Assembly (NCBI GenBank): GCA_964641545.1
Contig: CAZXLT010000012.1
Location: 1-30,082, forward strand
Source of the DNA: CAZXLT01 sp964641545
GTDB lineage: Bacteria; Patescibacteriota; Saccharimonadia; Saccharimonadales; AWTP1-31
DNA length: 30,082 nucleotides
Direction of reading: 5' to 3'
The notes beneath the pieces were generated by a model. That model made no database searches and was not told the origin of the DNA. It saw only the letters and a list, made by a program, of their open reading frames with translations. The position numbers and the translations under genes were made by a program. Below, one piece after another: positions 7,052 through 14,539 of this stretch (position 1 is its first letter; each line of letters begins with the position of its first letter).

Positions 7052-7079
7052 TTGTACGTCCAGTTATAACAGATATACT
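7052..7079 (+). promoter_or_regulatory. Promoter of tRNA-Arg and the ABC exporter
   Basis: -35 TTGTAC (7052-7057), 16-base spacer and -10 TATACT (7074-7079). The start is predicted near 7086. The transcript would carry about 70 bases of leader, the tRNA and then the ABC gene. Confidence 0.6.
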
Positions 7080-7094
7080 AATCTGGTAGCTCTT

Positions 7095-7143
7095 GGCCCG
7101 GTAGCTCAGACAGGACAAAAGCGCCGCAGCCCTAAGGCTTAAC
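7095..7143 (+). pseudogene. tRNA-like 5'-half remnant
   Basis: GGCCCGGTAGCTCAG followed by a GG-containing D-loop-like stretch and CCCTAAGGCTT resembles the acceptor, D arm and anticodon arm of a tRNA. It aligns with the neighbouring tRNA-Arg(CCT) through TAG-TCA and CCTAAGG. The anticodon stem does not form a 7-base loop, and no T arm (TTCGA) follows before the intact tRNA at 7157. It may be a decayed tRNA copy or simply part of the leader. Confidence 0.3.
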
Positions 7144-7156
7144 AACCTAATCACGT

Positions 7157-7231
7157 GCCTCCATAGTTCAATGGATAGAATACCTCCGTCCTAAGGAGTA
7201 GATCTACGTTCGAATCGTAGTGGGGGCACCA
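7157..7231 (+). tRNA. tRNA-Arg (anticodon CCT), CCA encoded
   Basis: Acceptor GCCTCCA pairs with TGGGGGC (one T-G pair), the discriminator is A and CCA is encoded at 7229-7231. The anticodon loop GTCCTAA gives CCT, and the T arm is CTACG-TTCGAAT-CGTAG. The outermost anticodon pair is a C-T mismatch. The ABC exporter ATG begins 5 bases after the CCA. Confidence 0.93.
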
Positions 7232-7236
7232 AAATT

Positions 7237-9048
7237 ATGACAAAGCAGAGACAGGCACAGGAAGATCGTAAGATTCAGCGCGAAACACTGCGGTTGTTTT
7301 GGGAGTCAAATTTCCAACAGAAATGGAGTCTTTTCCTCACCTATATTGTCCGTATTCCTGCCTTTGCAATCCAAGGTGTAGTTGTGCCACTGTACGTGGC
7401 ATTTGGACTTGAAGCAATTGTTACAAGAAACTTTGATGCTGTCCCTGGCTACGCCTTAACAGTTTTAGTACTCACACTTATTTATGGCGTCCTGGTTGGA
7501 ATTGGGGCATGGGCCATCGGACATAACGGCACAACAGCTTATAACTACGTATTGCGTAAGGTTTTTAGAAACTTTTTGCATAAAGATTACGAATTTTACA
7601 CTAATGCCTACTTTGGCTCACTCGGAGCCCAAGCTATTCAACTACGTGATGCCGGGTCAGCATACGGGAAGATCGTGACTCAAGACATCCCCAAGCAAGT
7701 TACAACAGTTGTCGCAGGACTTGTGGTTATCGCTTACAGCGCACCTCTTTTGGCAGTCATAACACTGCTCTGTATGTTCTTTGTGTTGAGCTACACAGCA
7801 TGGAGTAGCCGCTGGCGTTTAATTTACCTACGTAAACTTGGAGAGTCTAACAGTCTACTGTCGGGCATTCTAGGCGATGCCCTGACACACAATGCCACTG
7901 TTAAAAGTTTTGCAGCCGAGAACTACGAGATTGAGCGGCTAGAACCAGCTTTGAAGAATTGGAAACGCGCACAATTCAACTCTTGGATGGCTACCATACC
8001 TGGTGATGCCGGTCGAAACATCCTCTCTGCAATAACAATCTGCAGCCTTCTACTATTTACAACCACCCTATACCGCGACGGCAGTATATCTATCGCAATA
8101 GTTACTTTGGTTCAGTTATATGTAATTCGAATGATCACCATAACTCAAGAAATAACCGAAACGATAAAAGCATACGAAGGGGTTATCGGCTCAAGCCATC
8201 AAGCAATTAAGACAATGCTACTTGCGCCCACTATTATTGATAAACATGGTGCTACTGAACTCCCCGCCGACTCGCCAAAGAAAAGCGTGTTTTTTAGAAA
8301 AGTAGGATTTAACTACCCTGGGGCAATAAAAAATAATAAAGCCGTTTCATCGTTTAATCTTGAAATAAAAAAGGGAGAAAAGGTTGGTTTAGTTGGTTAC
8401 TCTGGCAGCGGAAAGACGACCTTAACCAAACTGCTACTACGCTTCCTTGATGTTGATAGTGGATCAATTGAGATTGACGGGGTTGATATTCGATCGGTAA
8501 CGCAAAAAAGTCTTCGAGGGGTATTAAGCTACGTCCCTCAAGAACCACTTTTGTTTCATCGATCTATCGGGGATAACATTGGCTATGGCAACCCTGCCGC
8601 CCAAAGAAAAGAGTTAGAACGAGCAGCTCAATTGGCAAATGTAGATGAATTTGTTAATACGTTGCCTGCTAAGTACAAAACACTTGTTGGCGAAAGAGGT
8701 GTTAGACTCTCCGGGGGACAGCGTCAACGTGTTGCCATTGCCCGAGCTGTGTTAAAAGATTCACCTGTATTAATCCTGGACGAAGCGACCAGCGCCCTGG
8801 ATAGTAGAAGCGAGAAACTAATCCAGGAAGCATTATGGAATTTGATGAAAAACCGTACTGCGCTTGTTATTGCTCATCGTCTTAGTACTATTCAGAAGAT
8901 GGATCGAATTGCAGTTATGGACAAAGGGTCAATTGTGCAGCTCGGAACGCACGCGGAACTTTTGAAGCAAAAAGATGGCATCTACGCACAACTCTGGAAA
9001 CATCAAAGCGGTGGCTATATTGTCGACCCTGCCAAGTTAGAGGACTAG
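7237..9048 (+). CDS. ABC exporter, fused membrane and ATPase domains
   Basis: The 603-residue half-transporter has an N-terminal six-helix exporter domain (about 30-310) and a nucleotide-binding domain (about 345-595). The latter has Walker A GYSGSGKTT (387-395), Q-loop Q435, signature LSGGQ (491-495), Walker B VLILDE (511-516) and switch histidine H547. It is expected to work as a dimer exporting a lipid, peptide or drug; the substrate is unknown. No Shine-Dalgarno is available because the tRNA-Arg ends 5 bases upstream. Cutting the tRNA free would leave an almost leaderless mRNA. The TAG stop lies in a CTAG that also supplies the stop of the convergent ndk gene. Confidence 0.92.
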   Translation: MTKQRQAQEDRKIQRETLRLFWESNFQQKWSLFLTYIVRIPAFAIQGVVVPLYVAFGLEAIVTRNFDAVPGYALTVLVLTLIYGVLVGIGAWAIGHNGTTAYNYVLRKVFRNFLHKDYEFYTNAYFGSLGAQAIQLRDAGSAYGKIVTQDIPKQVTTVVAGLVVIAYSAPLLAVITLLCMFFVLSYTAWSSRWRLIYLRKLGESNSLLSGILGDALTHNATVKSFAAENYEIERLEPALKNWKRAQFNSWMATIPGDAGRNILSAITICSLLLFTTTLYRDGSISIAIVTLVQLYVIRMITITQEITETIKAYEGVIGSSHQAIKTMLLAPTIIDKHGATELPADSPKKSVFFRKVGFNYPGAIKNNKAVSSFNLEIKKGEKVGLVGYSGSGKTTLTKLLLRFLDVDSGSIEIDGVDIRSVTQKSLRGVLSYVPQEPLLFHRSIGDNIGYGNPAAQRKELERAAQLANVDEFVNTLPAKYKTLVGERGVRLSGGQRQRVAIARAVLKDSPVLILDEATSALDSRSEKLIQEALWNLMKNRTALVIAHRLSTIQKMDRIAVMDKGSIVQLGTHAELLKQKDGIYAQLWKHQSGGYIVDPAKLED

Positions 9049-9509
9049 TTTTGTTCGTTTGGTGGGTAAATTTGTGGGAGATTCTCTTTGGTGTAGTCGA
9101 AAAGTTCGTCTTTCTTAAAGAATCGCGATACTTCTTCGGCGCCGTTTTCTTTACTGTCGGATGCATGAATAAGGTTTCGGCCATTCCCCATTGCCAGGTC
9201 TCCACGAATCGTCCCGGCAGTAGCCTCGCGTGGATTTGTTACCCCAACGACCAGTCGAACCGATGCGACACACTCATAGCCTTCTAATGCCAGCAGTACA
9301 ACTGGTGAACTTTGCATAAAATCTTCGACATCTTTGTAAAAAGGCTTGTCTACAATGTGTGCGTAATGCGCTGCTAGCAGCGCCTTATCAAGTCCCATCA
9401 TCTTAAGACCAATTATTTTTAAGCCTTTTTGTTCCAATCTTCTGATAATTTCGCCGATGAGATCTCGCTGTAATGCGTCCGGTTTGAGGATTATAAGTGT
9501 TCGTTCCAT
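9045..9509 (-). CDS. ndk: Nucleoside diphosphate kinase
   Basis: The 154-residue protein starts with ERTLIILKPDALQR, typical of Ndk. It has the phosphate-binding region NPREATAGTIRGDLA (92-106) and the active-site block NLIHASDS with the phosphorylated histidine H115. It transfers the gamma phosphate from ATP to other nucleoside diphosphates to make NTPs and dNTPs. A ribosome-binding site AAGGA precedes the ATG. It is divergent from xer and overlaps the end of the ABC gene by 4 bases. Confidence 0.96.
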   Translation of the reverse strand: MERTLIILKPDALQRDLIGEIIRRLEQKGLKIIGLKMMGLDKALLAAHYAHIVDKPFYKDVEDFMQSSPVVLLALEGYECVASVRLVVGVTNPREATAGTIRGDLAMGNGRNLIHASDSKENGAEEVSRFFKKDELFDYTKENLPQIYPPNEQN

Positions 9510-9533
9510 GGATTCCTTTTTGTTAATAATAGT

Positions 9534-9562
9534 ATTTTAACAGAGAGGCCGGGTTTTATTAA
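9534..9562 (-). promoter_or_regulatory. Probable promoter of ndk
   Basis: Minus-strand TTAATA (9557-9562), 17-base spacer and TAAAAT (9534-9539). Its -35 overlaps the -35 of the divergent xer promoter. Confidence 0.4.
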
Positions 9563-9584
9563 GGCTTATGTCGTAAAATATAAG
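9556..9584 (+). promoter_or_regulatory. Probable promoter of xer
   Basis: TTATTA (9556-9561), 17-base spacer and TATAAG (9579-9584). The start is predicted near 9591, just before the leader hairpin at 9597. Confidence 0.4.
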
Positions 9585-9596
9585 TATGTTACTAAA

Positions 9597-9653
9597 CCCC
9601 ACAAATCAAAAGCTATCACTAAGATTTGCGGGGACCCCATTTTTAGGAGGTCC
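9597..9653 (+). promoter_or_regulatory. Leader with two mutually exclusive hairpins over the xer ribosome-binding site
   Basis: Hairpin 1 pairs CCCCACAAATC (9597-9607) with GATTTGCGGGG (9623-9633), with one A-C mismatch. A second stem pairs GGACC (9632-9636) with GGTCC (9649-9653), covering the end of the AGGAGG ribosome-binding site (9645-9650). Both use the G residues at 9632-9633, so only one can form at a time. The GGGGACCCC block (9630-9638) is the reverse complement of the GGGGTCCCC that opens elements A and B. Confidence 0.45.
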
Positions 9654-9655
9654 TG

Positions 9656-10573
9656 ATGTTATTTAGCAAGGTAAAGACCGATTTTCTAGAATATCTTGAG
9701 ATCGAGCAAAACCGATCGCAAAAGACTATTGCTAATTACGATCACTATCTTACAAGGATTCTTGATTATGGGGGTGATGTCAAAGTGAGCGACATTAACC
9801 CGGAGTTTATTCGGAAATGGCGTCTCTGGCTCAACCGCCTCGGGACAAACATGTCAGACGAATTGCAAAAAACGACGCAAAATTATCATTTGATTGCACT
9901 AAGAAGTTTTTTAAAGTTCTGCGCAAAGCGAGACATCCCTGCCCTGACAGCTGACAAGATTGAACTTGCACGAACTACTCGGAAGCAAGTCACGTTTTTG
10001 ACACCAGAGGAGCTAACGCGAATGTTTACAGCGATAAAAACAGATACTGAAGCTGGTGTACGCGATAGGGCGATCCTAGAATTGTTGTTTAGTAGTGGTT
10101 TGCGTGTTTCTGAGCTGGTCGGTCTAAACCGTGATCACATTAATTTGAAGCGTCGTGAATTTACCGTACGCGGTAAAGGCCAGAAAGATCGCCCGATCTT
10201 TATTAGCGAGTCTTCTGCAGATTGGCTATATCAATACCTGAAGATGCGCCAAGATAATTCTCAGCCCCTGTTTATACGAGTTGGTGGTACAAAAAAAATA
10301 GACACGACCGGTGACCATAAGCGTTTAACTGCACGAAGTGTGCAACGACTCGTGGCAACCTATGCTAAGCTAGCTGGGATCACCAAGCATGTCTCTCCAC
10401 ATACGCTACGCCACAGTTATGCAACAGATTTGCTGATGAACGGCGCCGACTTGCGTAGCGTTCAGGCTATGCTTGGACACAGCAATATTGCAACAACACA
10501 GATCTACACGCACGTAACGGATCCACACCTGAAAGCGGTGCACGAAAAATTCCACCACAAAAACAAAACGTAA
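9656..10573 (+). CDS. xerD: Tyrosine recombinase of the XerC/XerD type
   Basis: The 305-residue protein has an N-terminal SAM-like core-binding domain (1-95) and a C-terminal catalytic domain with all expected residues: R150, K174 in GKGQK, H249-x-x-R252, H275 and the nucleophile Y284. Length and architecture match the chromosomal dimer-resolution Xer proteins rather than longer phage integrases. Only one Xer is visible here. Whether it is XerC- or XerD-like, or the single Xer of the cell, cannot be told. The ribosome-binding site AGGAGG is strong but may be masked by the leader hairpin. It converges on the minor pilin operon with a 22-base gap. Confidence 0.88.
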   Translation: MLFSKVKTDFLEYLEIEQNRSQKTIANYDHYLTRILDYGGDVKVSDINPEFIRKWRLWLNRLGTNMSDELQKTTQNYHLIALRSFLKFCAKRDIPALTADKIELARTTRKQVTFLTPEELTRMFTAIKTDTEAGVRDRAILELLFSSGLRVSELVGLNRDHINLKRREFTVRGKGQKDRPIFISESSADWLYQYLKMRQDNSQPLFIRVGGTKKIDTTGDHKRLTARSVQRLVATYAKLAGITKHVSPHTLRHSYATDLLMNGADLRSVQAMLGHSNIATTQIYTHVTDPHLKAVHEKFHHKNKT

Positions 10574-10595
10574 CACATTACAATAGACTTATGAT

Positions 10596-11651
10596 CTAAG
10601 GAGCGTAGGTTGGCGGTGTGAATGCCCCAGGCGCTGAAGTACACGTATCAGTAGATACGTATGGGGATGGAGCGGTTTTAATTTGCTTGCAAAGCCCGCC
10701 GGCGCTATCCAGCGCAAACTCCGGAAAGACGTCATTGCCATTAGAGAAACCGCTTGATGGAGATCTAGCCCTGATTCTTCGCAGGACATCAGCTGCCCGA
10801 GCCGTCACATCAATCTTAGGCTGTCCACTGAAGTTCAAATTATTGCCCAAACCGTCTTTACCCGTAATTTTTACACCCACACTTCGATAGATTGCAGTCA
10901 TACGGATTGCAAACTTTTGGCTTGCCGGAAGATTGTTTATTACAACCGTGCACCTACCTGCGTCGCAAGCTCCTTGCTGAATTTTTCCGTTGTCACTTGC
11001 GGCCGTGGTGAAACCTGTAATGTTAGCTGTACCGCTTGGTGCTGGCTTCAAAAAAGCAGTGAACCCACCACTCGAGATATCACCGGGCGTATTCGTGTTC
11101 ACCAAATCAATACGCAACATCCCAATGGTGCTGCCTCCCCAAGACGCCTGGTCTGGTAGATCTGCAGGAGGTGTGTCACTTGTTGCAATTCCTGCTGCGT
11201 CTTTCCATTCGATAGTCAGTTCTGAGGGGTTAGCATCTGGCAGCACCGGCGATACCGTTGACTTATTTTCAAGTACAGAGCTAAATTCCAGATTATCGGA
11301 CTCATTGTCGATCAGCAAGCAAGTGATCGCGATATTGCCAGTGCTATCTAATTGATTTTCGTAGCTATTGAGGTCGTCTGGGTCACCGTTCGTATCTTCC
11401 TTGCAATCGGTCTTTTCATAAGCTGGGTAATTAGCTAGATGTCTTCGGGCTGTGTTAATGCCTGACTCTGCTGCGTACTGTGCCTGTGCACTGAGTTGCC
11501 TGTCAAGTGCCTGCCGCTGCTCTCTTCTAGCAAGTTGAGCAAAACCAATAACGATTAAAGTTATTATGATCATAAAGATCATAGTTATTACAATCGAGAC
11601 AAGTCCTTTTTCGTTCTCCCGTAGACTATTTTTCATAACGCTTACGCTCAT
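10596..11651 (-). CDS. PilX/GspK-like minor pilus component
   Basis: The 351-residue protein has a short basic leader, then EKG followed by a hydrophobic helix (about 17-40) and an amphipathic stretch (RREQRQALDRQLSAQAQYAAESGINTARRHL, given here only as residues about 42-73) typical of PilX-type proteins. The usual Glu at +5 of the mature protein is absent, as in GspK/PilX-like tip proteins. The large C-terminal domain contains several cysteines, probably disulfide-bonded outside the cell. Its ATG overlaps the preceding stop (TAATG), and it is the last gene of the minor pilin operon. Confidence 0.7.
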   Translation of the reverse strand: MSVSVMKNSLRENEKGLVSIVITMIFMIIITLIVIGFAQLARREQRQALDRQLSAQAQYAAESGINTARRHLANYPAYEKTDCKEDTNGDPDDLNSYENQLDSTGNIAITCLLIDNESDNLEFSSVLENKSTVSPVLPDANPSELTIEWKDAAGIATSDTPPADLPDQASWGGSTIGMLRIDLVNTNTPGDISSGGFTAFLKPAPSGTANITGFTTAASDNGKIQQGACDAGRCTVVINNLPASQKFAIRMTAIYRSVGVKITGKDGLGNNLNFSGQPKIDVTARAADVLRRIRARSPSSGFSNGNDVFPEFALDSAGGLCKQIKTAPSPYVSTDTCTSAPGAFTPPTYAP

Positions 11652-12286
11652 TATATTCTTCTCTGCACTTTTGTGTAAAGTTCGGATATTGCACAGAACT
11701 GCGATCCAGCCTGTTGTTTACAGCGCGCATCTTTTGGTTGAAAGCTGGTGCTACCTGCATCATTTGTGCCATCTGTTAGCATGTCGTCTTCACCTTTGGC
11801 AATTTTTACGGAGAGGTTATAGAGTGTCGGTGTCGAAGCACTCTTAGTTAACCTAATCTGTAGAACTCTCATGCCATCTGCTAACAATTCCTGGCGTCCC
11901 GGCCCAGCAGGAGCGCTTAGGTTACCGGGAACACAAGGTCCTGTCGGTGTTTTATCGAGCAGAAATACGTTGGTTGCGTCCCGTTTTTTGTTTAGGTCAT
12001 AAGTGAACCGCTTTGAACCAACGCAAAAAACTTTAGTACCGGTGTATTCGGAGGGTAATAAATCCAGTTCGGTTATATCACCGTCGGTAAACTGAATTGC
12101 TTGAATGATCGTATCCGATATATTACGTGCAGCAGCCTGGGTTTGGCTGCGATTAAGCCCACTGTAATACGTTCGACCAATCTGAATCATGCCAAAACTG
12201 AGGAGCAGTAATACTACAGAGAATATTGTGGTGGCAATCATGAGTTCAAGAAGTGTAAAGCCAGATTGATTACGGCGCATATTCAT
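11651..12286 (-). CDS. PilW-like minor prepilin
   Basis: The 211-residue protein has a class III signal QSG|FTLLELMIATTIF with cleavage after G9 and Glu at mature position 5, then a hydrophobic helix and a variable extracytoplasmic domain. The prepilin peptidase encoded at 13649 would process it. A GAGGTGAG ribosome-binding site lies just before the ATG, inside the end of the previous gene (17-base overlap). The PilW label rests on position in the cluster and size, not on a specific motif. Confidence 0.75.
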   Translation of the reverse strand: MNMRRNQSGFTLLELMIATTIFSVVLLLLSFGMIQIGRTYYSGLNRSQTQAAARNISDTIIQAIQFTDGDITELDLLPSEYTGTKVFCVGSKRFTYDLNKKRDATNVFLLDKTPTGPCVPGNLSAPAGPGRQELLADGMRVLQIRLTKSASTPTLYNLSVKIAKGEDDMLTDGTNDAGSTSFQPKDARCKQQAGSQFCAISELYTKVQRRI

Positions 12287-12779
12287 ATCTCACCTCATTA
12301 AAACCACCTGAAATACCCTCCCATCGTGCAAATACCGAAAATGCCGGAATGCTCCCGCCGGTATTCTTTTGAACAGCTAGGTAGTATTCACTGCCCCCTG
12401 TGGGCGCAGTCTTACACTCACTCGCAATTGCACCGATTGACACACTAAGCCCCGGCACAATGGCGGGCGACGAAGGTAAGGCATCGTCTTTTCTTAACAC
12501 GACCCCACTCGCATCCGTATAAAGGCAAAATACTGGTTGGGTACCCGCGCTCAGCAGCGCACTCCCAGCTGGGGTCGCTACGTGCACTTTTAGTAGCTCT
12601 ATCTGGGCGGCGGCAAGTTTCTGTGCCTCACCCCTCTCTTCGGCAGTACGGATAGACAATGAGCTTTTGTTAGAAATAGCGTACGAAGTCGTAATCAGTA
12701 ACCCGGCAATCGCAACCGCAATAAGAGCCTCGACAATTGTATCGCCCGATTCATGAAGCCGTTTAATCATCACCCCCAT
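12270..12779 (-). CDS. PilV-like minor prepilin with Asp at +1
   Basis: I start this at ATG 12779, which overlaps the previous stop as TAATG (169 residues). A TTG at 12788 would add three residues, and an ATG at 12770 would remove three. The prepilin signal reads ESG|DTIVEALIAVAIAG, so the usual Phe at +1 is Asp while Glu at +5 is kept. The helix is followed by a small extracytoplasmic domain with a few cysteines. It belongs to the overlapping minor pilin operon. Confidence 0.72.
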   Translation of the reverse strand: MGVMIKRLHESGDTIVEALIAVAIAGLLITTSYAISNKSSLSIRTAEERGEAQKLAAAQIELLKVHVATPAGSALLSAGTQPVFCLYTDASGVVLRKDDALPSSPAIVPGLSVSIGAIASECKTAPTGGSEYYLAVQKNTGGSIPAFSVFARWEGISGGFNEVRYEYAP

Positions 12780-13618
12780 TATGGACAATTCCCATCTTCA
12801 ACTTTTAAATTTGTTGAACCCTGCTGACCTGCGGTGCCGATGGATATCGTCCCGTGCTGCTTGGTGCCACCACTATCAAAGCATAGAACGACAGGATCAC
12901 TTGTGACTGTATCATAGGCGGTAGACTGTGCTTTAAAGTCATCATAAAACGATTTAATATCGGTGTCATTGCCGTTACCAAGCGAGCCGGTTATAGGCGC
13001 ATGGAAAGTAATCTGTGAACCACTATTCAGCTCGCCTGTTGACCCACCAACTAGCTCCCCGAGCTTAGAGAGGACTGCTACACCTTTTAGCGTACTTGCC
13101 CCCATTTTAATCGACTTAAGCGTTAGCCCGTTTTTTAACACTTGTTTTTCGCTCATATCTGGGAATCCTGCAATAAGACCACCTGCATCCGTAACTACCA
13201 CGGCGTTTGCATCACCATATTCAGTTACCGGCTTTCCGGTGGAAATTTCTCGCCTGCCGGCAACTGTGTGAACAATGTATTCCGATCCGGTAGTAAACTG
13301 GATGGCGCGTCCAAGAAAAAGACAGGCATTGGAGCCGCCCTGTGGAGTCGCCCCAAGAATAAACTCAACTTCTCCACCAGCAATCTTACAGGTGTTTTCG
13401 GAGGCTGACTTGGTGTACGGATAGTAGCCTGAAGCAACGTTATTAAATGTGTCGCTTATTTTTTGATTAACATCGTTGATCGCCTGGTTAAACTCGGCTT
13501 TATTCTGCGCTCCAGACACTAGAGTGAGCGCACTCGCTAAGATGGCGCTTGTAACCGCCAAAAAAATCAGGGTTTCAACAATAGTGAAACCTTTGGACAA
13601 TTCACGCCCACGCTTCAT
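12779..13618 (-). CDS. Minor prepilin, first gene of the minor pilin operon
   Basis: The 279-residue protein has the signal ELSKG|FTIVETLIFLAVTSA with cleavage after G10 and Glu at mature position 5. A helix and a large globular domain follow, including a C-terminal segment with paired cysteines. It starts right behind an extended -10 promoter (13626-13634) whose predicted start is one base from the ATG. The stop overlaps the start of the PilV-like gene. It probably helps form the initiating or tip complex of the pilus. Confidence 0.75.
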   Translation of the reverse strand: MKRGRELSKGFTIVETLIFLAVTSAILASALTLVSGAQNKAEFNQAINDVNQKISDTFNNVASGYYPYTKSASENTCKIAGGEVEFILGATPQGGSNACLFLGRAIQFTTGSEYIVHTVAGRREISTGKPVTEYGDANAVVVTDAGGLIAGFPDMSEKQVLKNGLTLKSIKMGASTLKGVAVLSKLGELVGGSTGELNSGSQITFHAPITGSLGNGNDTDIKSFYDDFKAQSTAYDTVTSDPVVLCFDSGGTKQHGTISIGTAGQQGSTNLKVEDGNCP

Positions 13619-13625
13619 GATTTTC

Positions 13626-13634
13626 AGTATAGCA
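13626..13634 (-). promoter_or_regulatory. Extended -10 promoter of the minor pilin operon
   Basis: Minus-strand TGCTATACT (13626-13634) is embedded in TTGCTTATGCTATA, the same block found before pilM. The predicted start at 13619 is one base from the ATG at 13618. Confidence 0.5.
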
Positions 13635-13648
13635 TAAGCAATAAGAGG

Positions 13649-14476
13649 TTAATACAGGCCAATCTGCTGTTTGTACCATGCAACCAGGCTTCTGCCGAAA
13701 AGCTGAGTTAGAAGCGCCGCGATAATCAAGAACGGTCCAAACGGCAACTTTGTTTTTGCATGCAAACGACCCGTGAAAAACAGTGGCAGCGAGACAAAAG
13801 TTCCTATGAGTGAAGCTAAGAATATCATTAGCAAAGCTAGGAGCGGGCTCCCTAGCAAAAGTCCCAGTAGCCAGCCAAGCTTCACATCACCTCCACCGAT
13901 CCATTTTCCGTCAGATAGCTGGAATATAATCCAAAAAATACCACCCCCAATCATTACTCCGCCGAGGCTGCTTACAATAATCGTACTATCCCTGATTTCG
14001 AGTATCTGGATAAGTAGCTGGGCTATGCCAAGAGCGAAAAGTGGGAATACTATGCGGTTGGGCAACAAAAACCACTTTATGTCGTAGACGGCCAGCGCAA
14101 TAAGACCGCACAGAATAATAAGCCAAAGTATAAAGTGACCTATGGAAAGTGCTGTAGAGAGCGAAAATGGCCAAAATACGTAAGTTACTACAAATAATGC
14201 TGCAGCTAGCAACTCCACAACAGGATACTGCCAGGCAATGGGCGCCCTACAGTACCGACACCTTCCCCTGAGCCACAACCAGCTTAGAACGGGCACTAAG
14301 TCTAAGGGAGCTAGTTCGTGTCTGCATGTGGGGCACATCGAGCGTCCTGCAGTTATGGAATAGGCTTGCTTTGCTTTCTTGGAGTGAACTACAGACTGTT
14401 GATGCACGCGCCATACCAAAGCGTTAATAAAGCTGCCCAGTGCAAGTCCAAACACAATAAGGGCTAGAATGATCAT
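13649..14476 (-). CDS. pilD: Prepilin peptidase and N-methyltransferase
   Basis: The 275-residue polytopic protein has the N-terminal zinc/methylation domain with two CxxC pairs (C48, C51, C73, C76) and the two catalytic aspartates of the aspartic-protease family. These are D132 in AVYDIKWFLLPN and D197 in GGGDVKLG. It cleaves the Gly-Phe bond of prepilins at the inner membrane and methylates the new N terminus. No clear promoter precedes it. It lies directly behind the major pilin terminator, so it is probably transcribed by read-through. Confidence 0.93.
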   Translation of the reverse strand: MIILALIVFGLALGSFINALVWRVHQQSVVHSKKAKQAYSITAGRSMCPTCRHELAPLDLVPVLSWLWLRGRCRYCRAPIAWQYPVVELLAAALFVVTYVFWPFSLSTALSIGHFILWLIILCGLIALAVYDIKWFLLPNRIVFPLFALGIAQLLIQILEIRDSTIIVSSLGGVMIGGGIFWIIFQLSDGKWIGGGDVKLGWLLGLLLGSPLLALLMIFLASLIGTFVSLPLFFTGRLHAKTKLPFGPFLIIAALLTQLFGRSLVAWYKQQIGLY

Positions 14477-14496
14477 TGTTTTAGCTTACCATAAAC

Positions 14497-14524
14497 AAAA
14501 AACAGGGCTTTCGCCCTGTTTTTT
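14497..14524 (-). terminator. Terminator between major pilin and pilD
   Basis: Stem AACAGGGC/GCCCTGTT (14501-14508/14513-14520) is extended by A-T pairs. On the minus strand it has a GAAA loop and ends in a T run. It would end most major pilin transcripts before pilD. Confidence 0.85.
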
Positions 14525-14539
14525 GTCCGTTCAGACTTA

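Noticed and set aside
10618..11355. Several plus-strand frames of 80-121 codons over the minor pilin genes
   Set aside because: They mirror the coding bias of the minus-strand prepilins and show no start signals or protein motifs.
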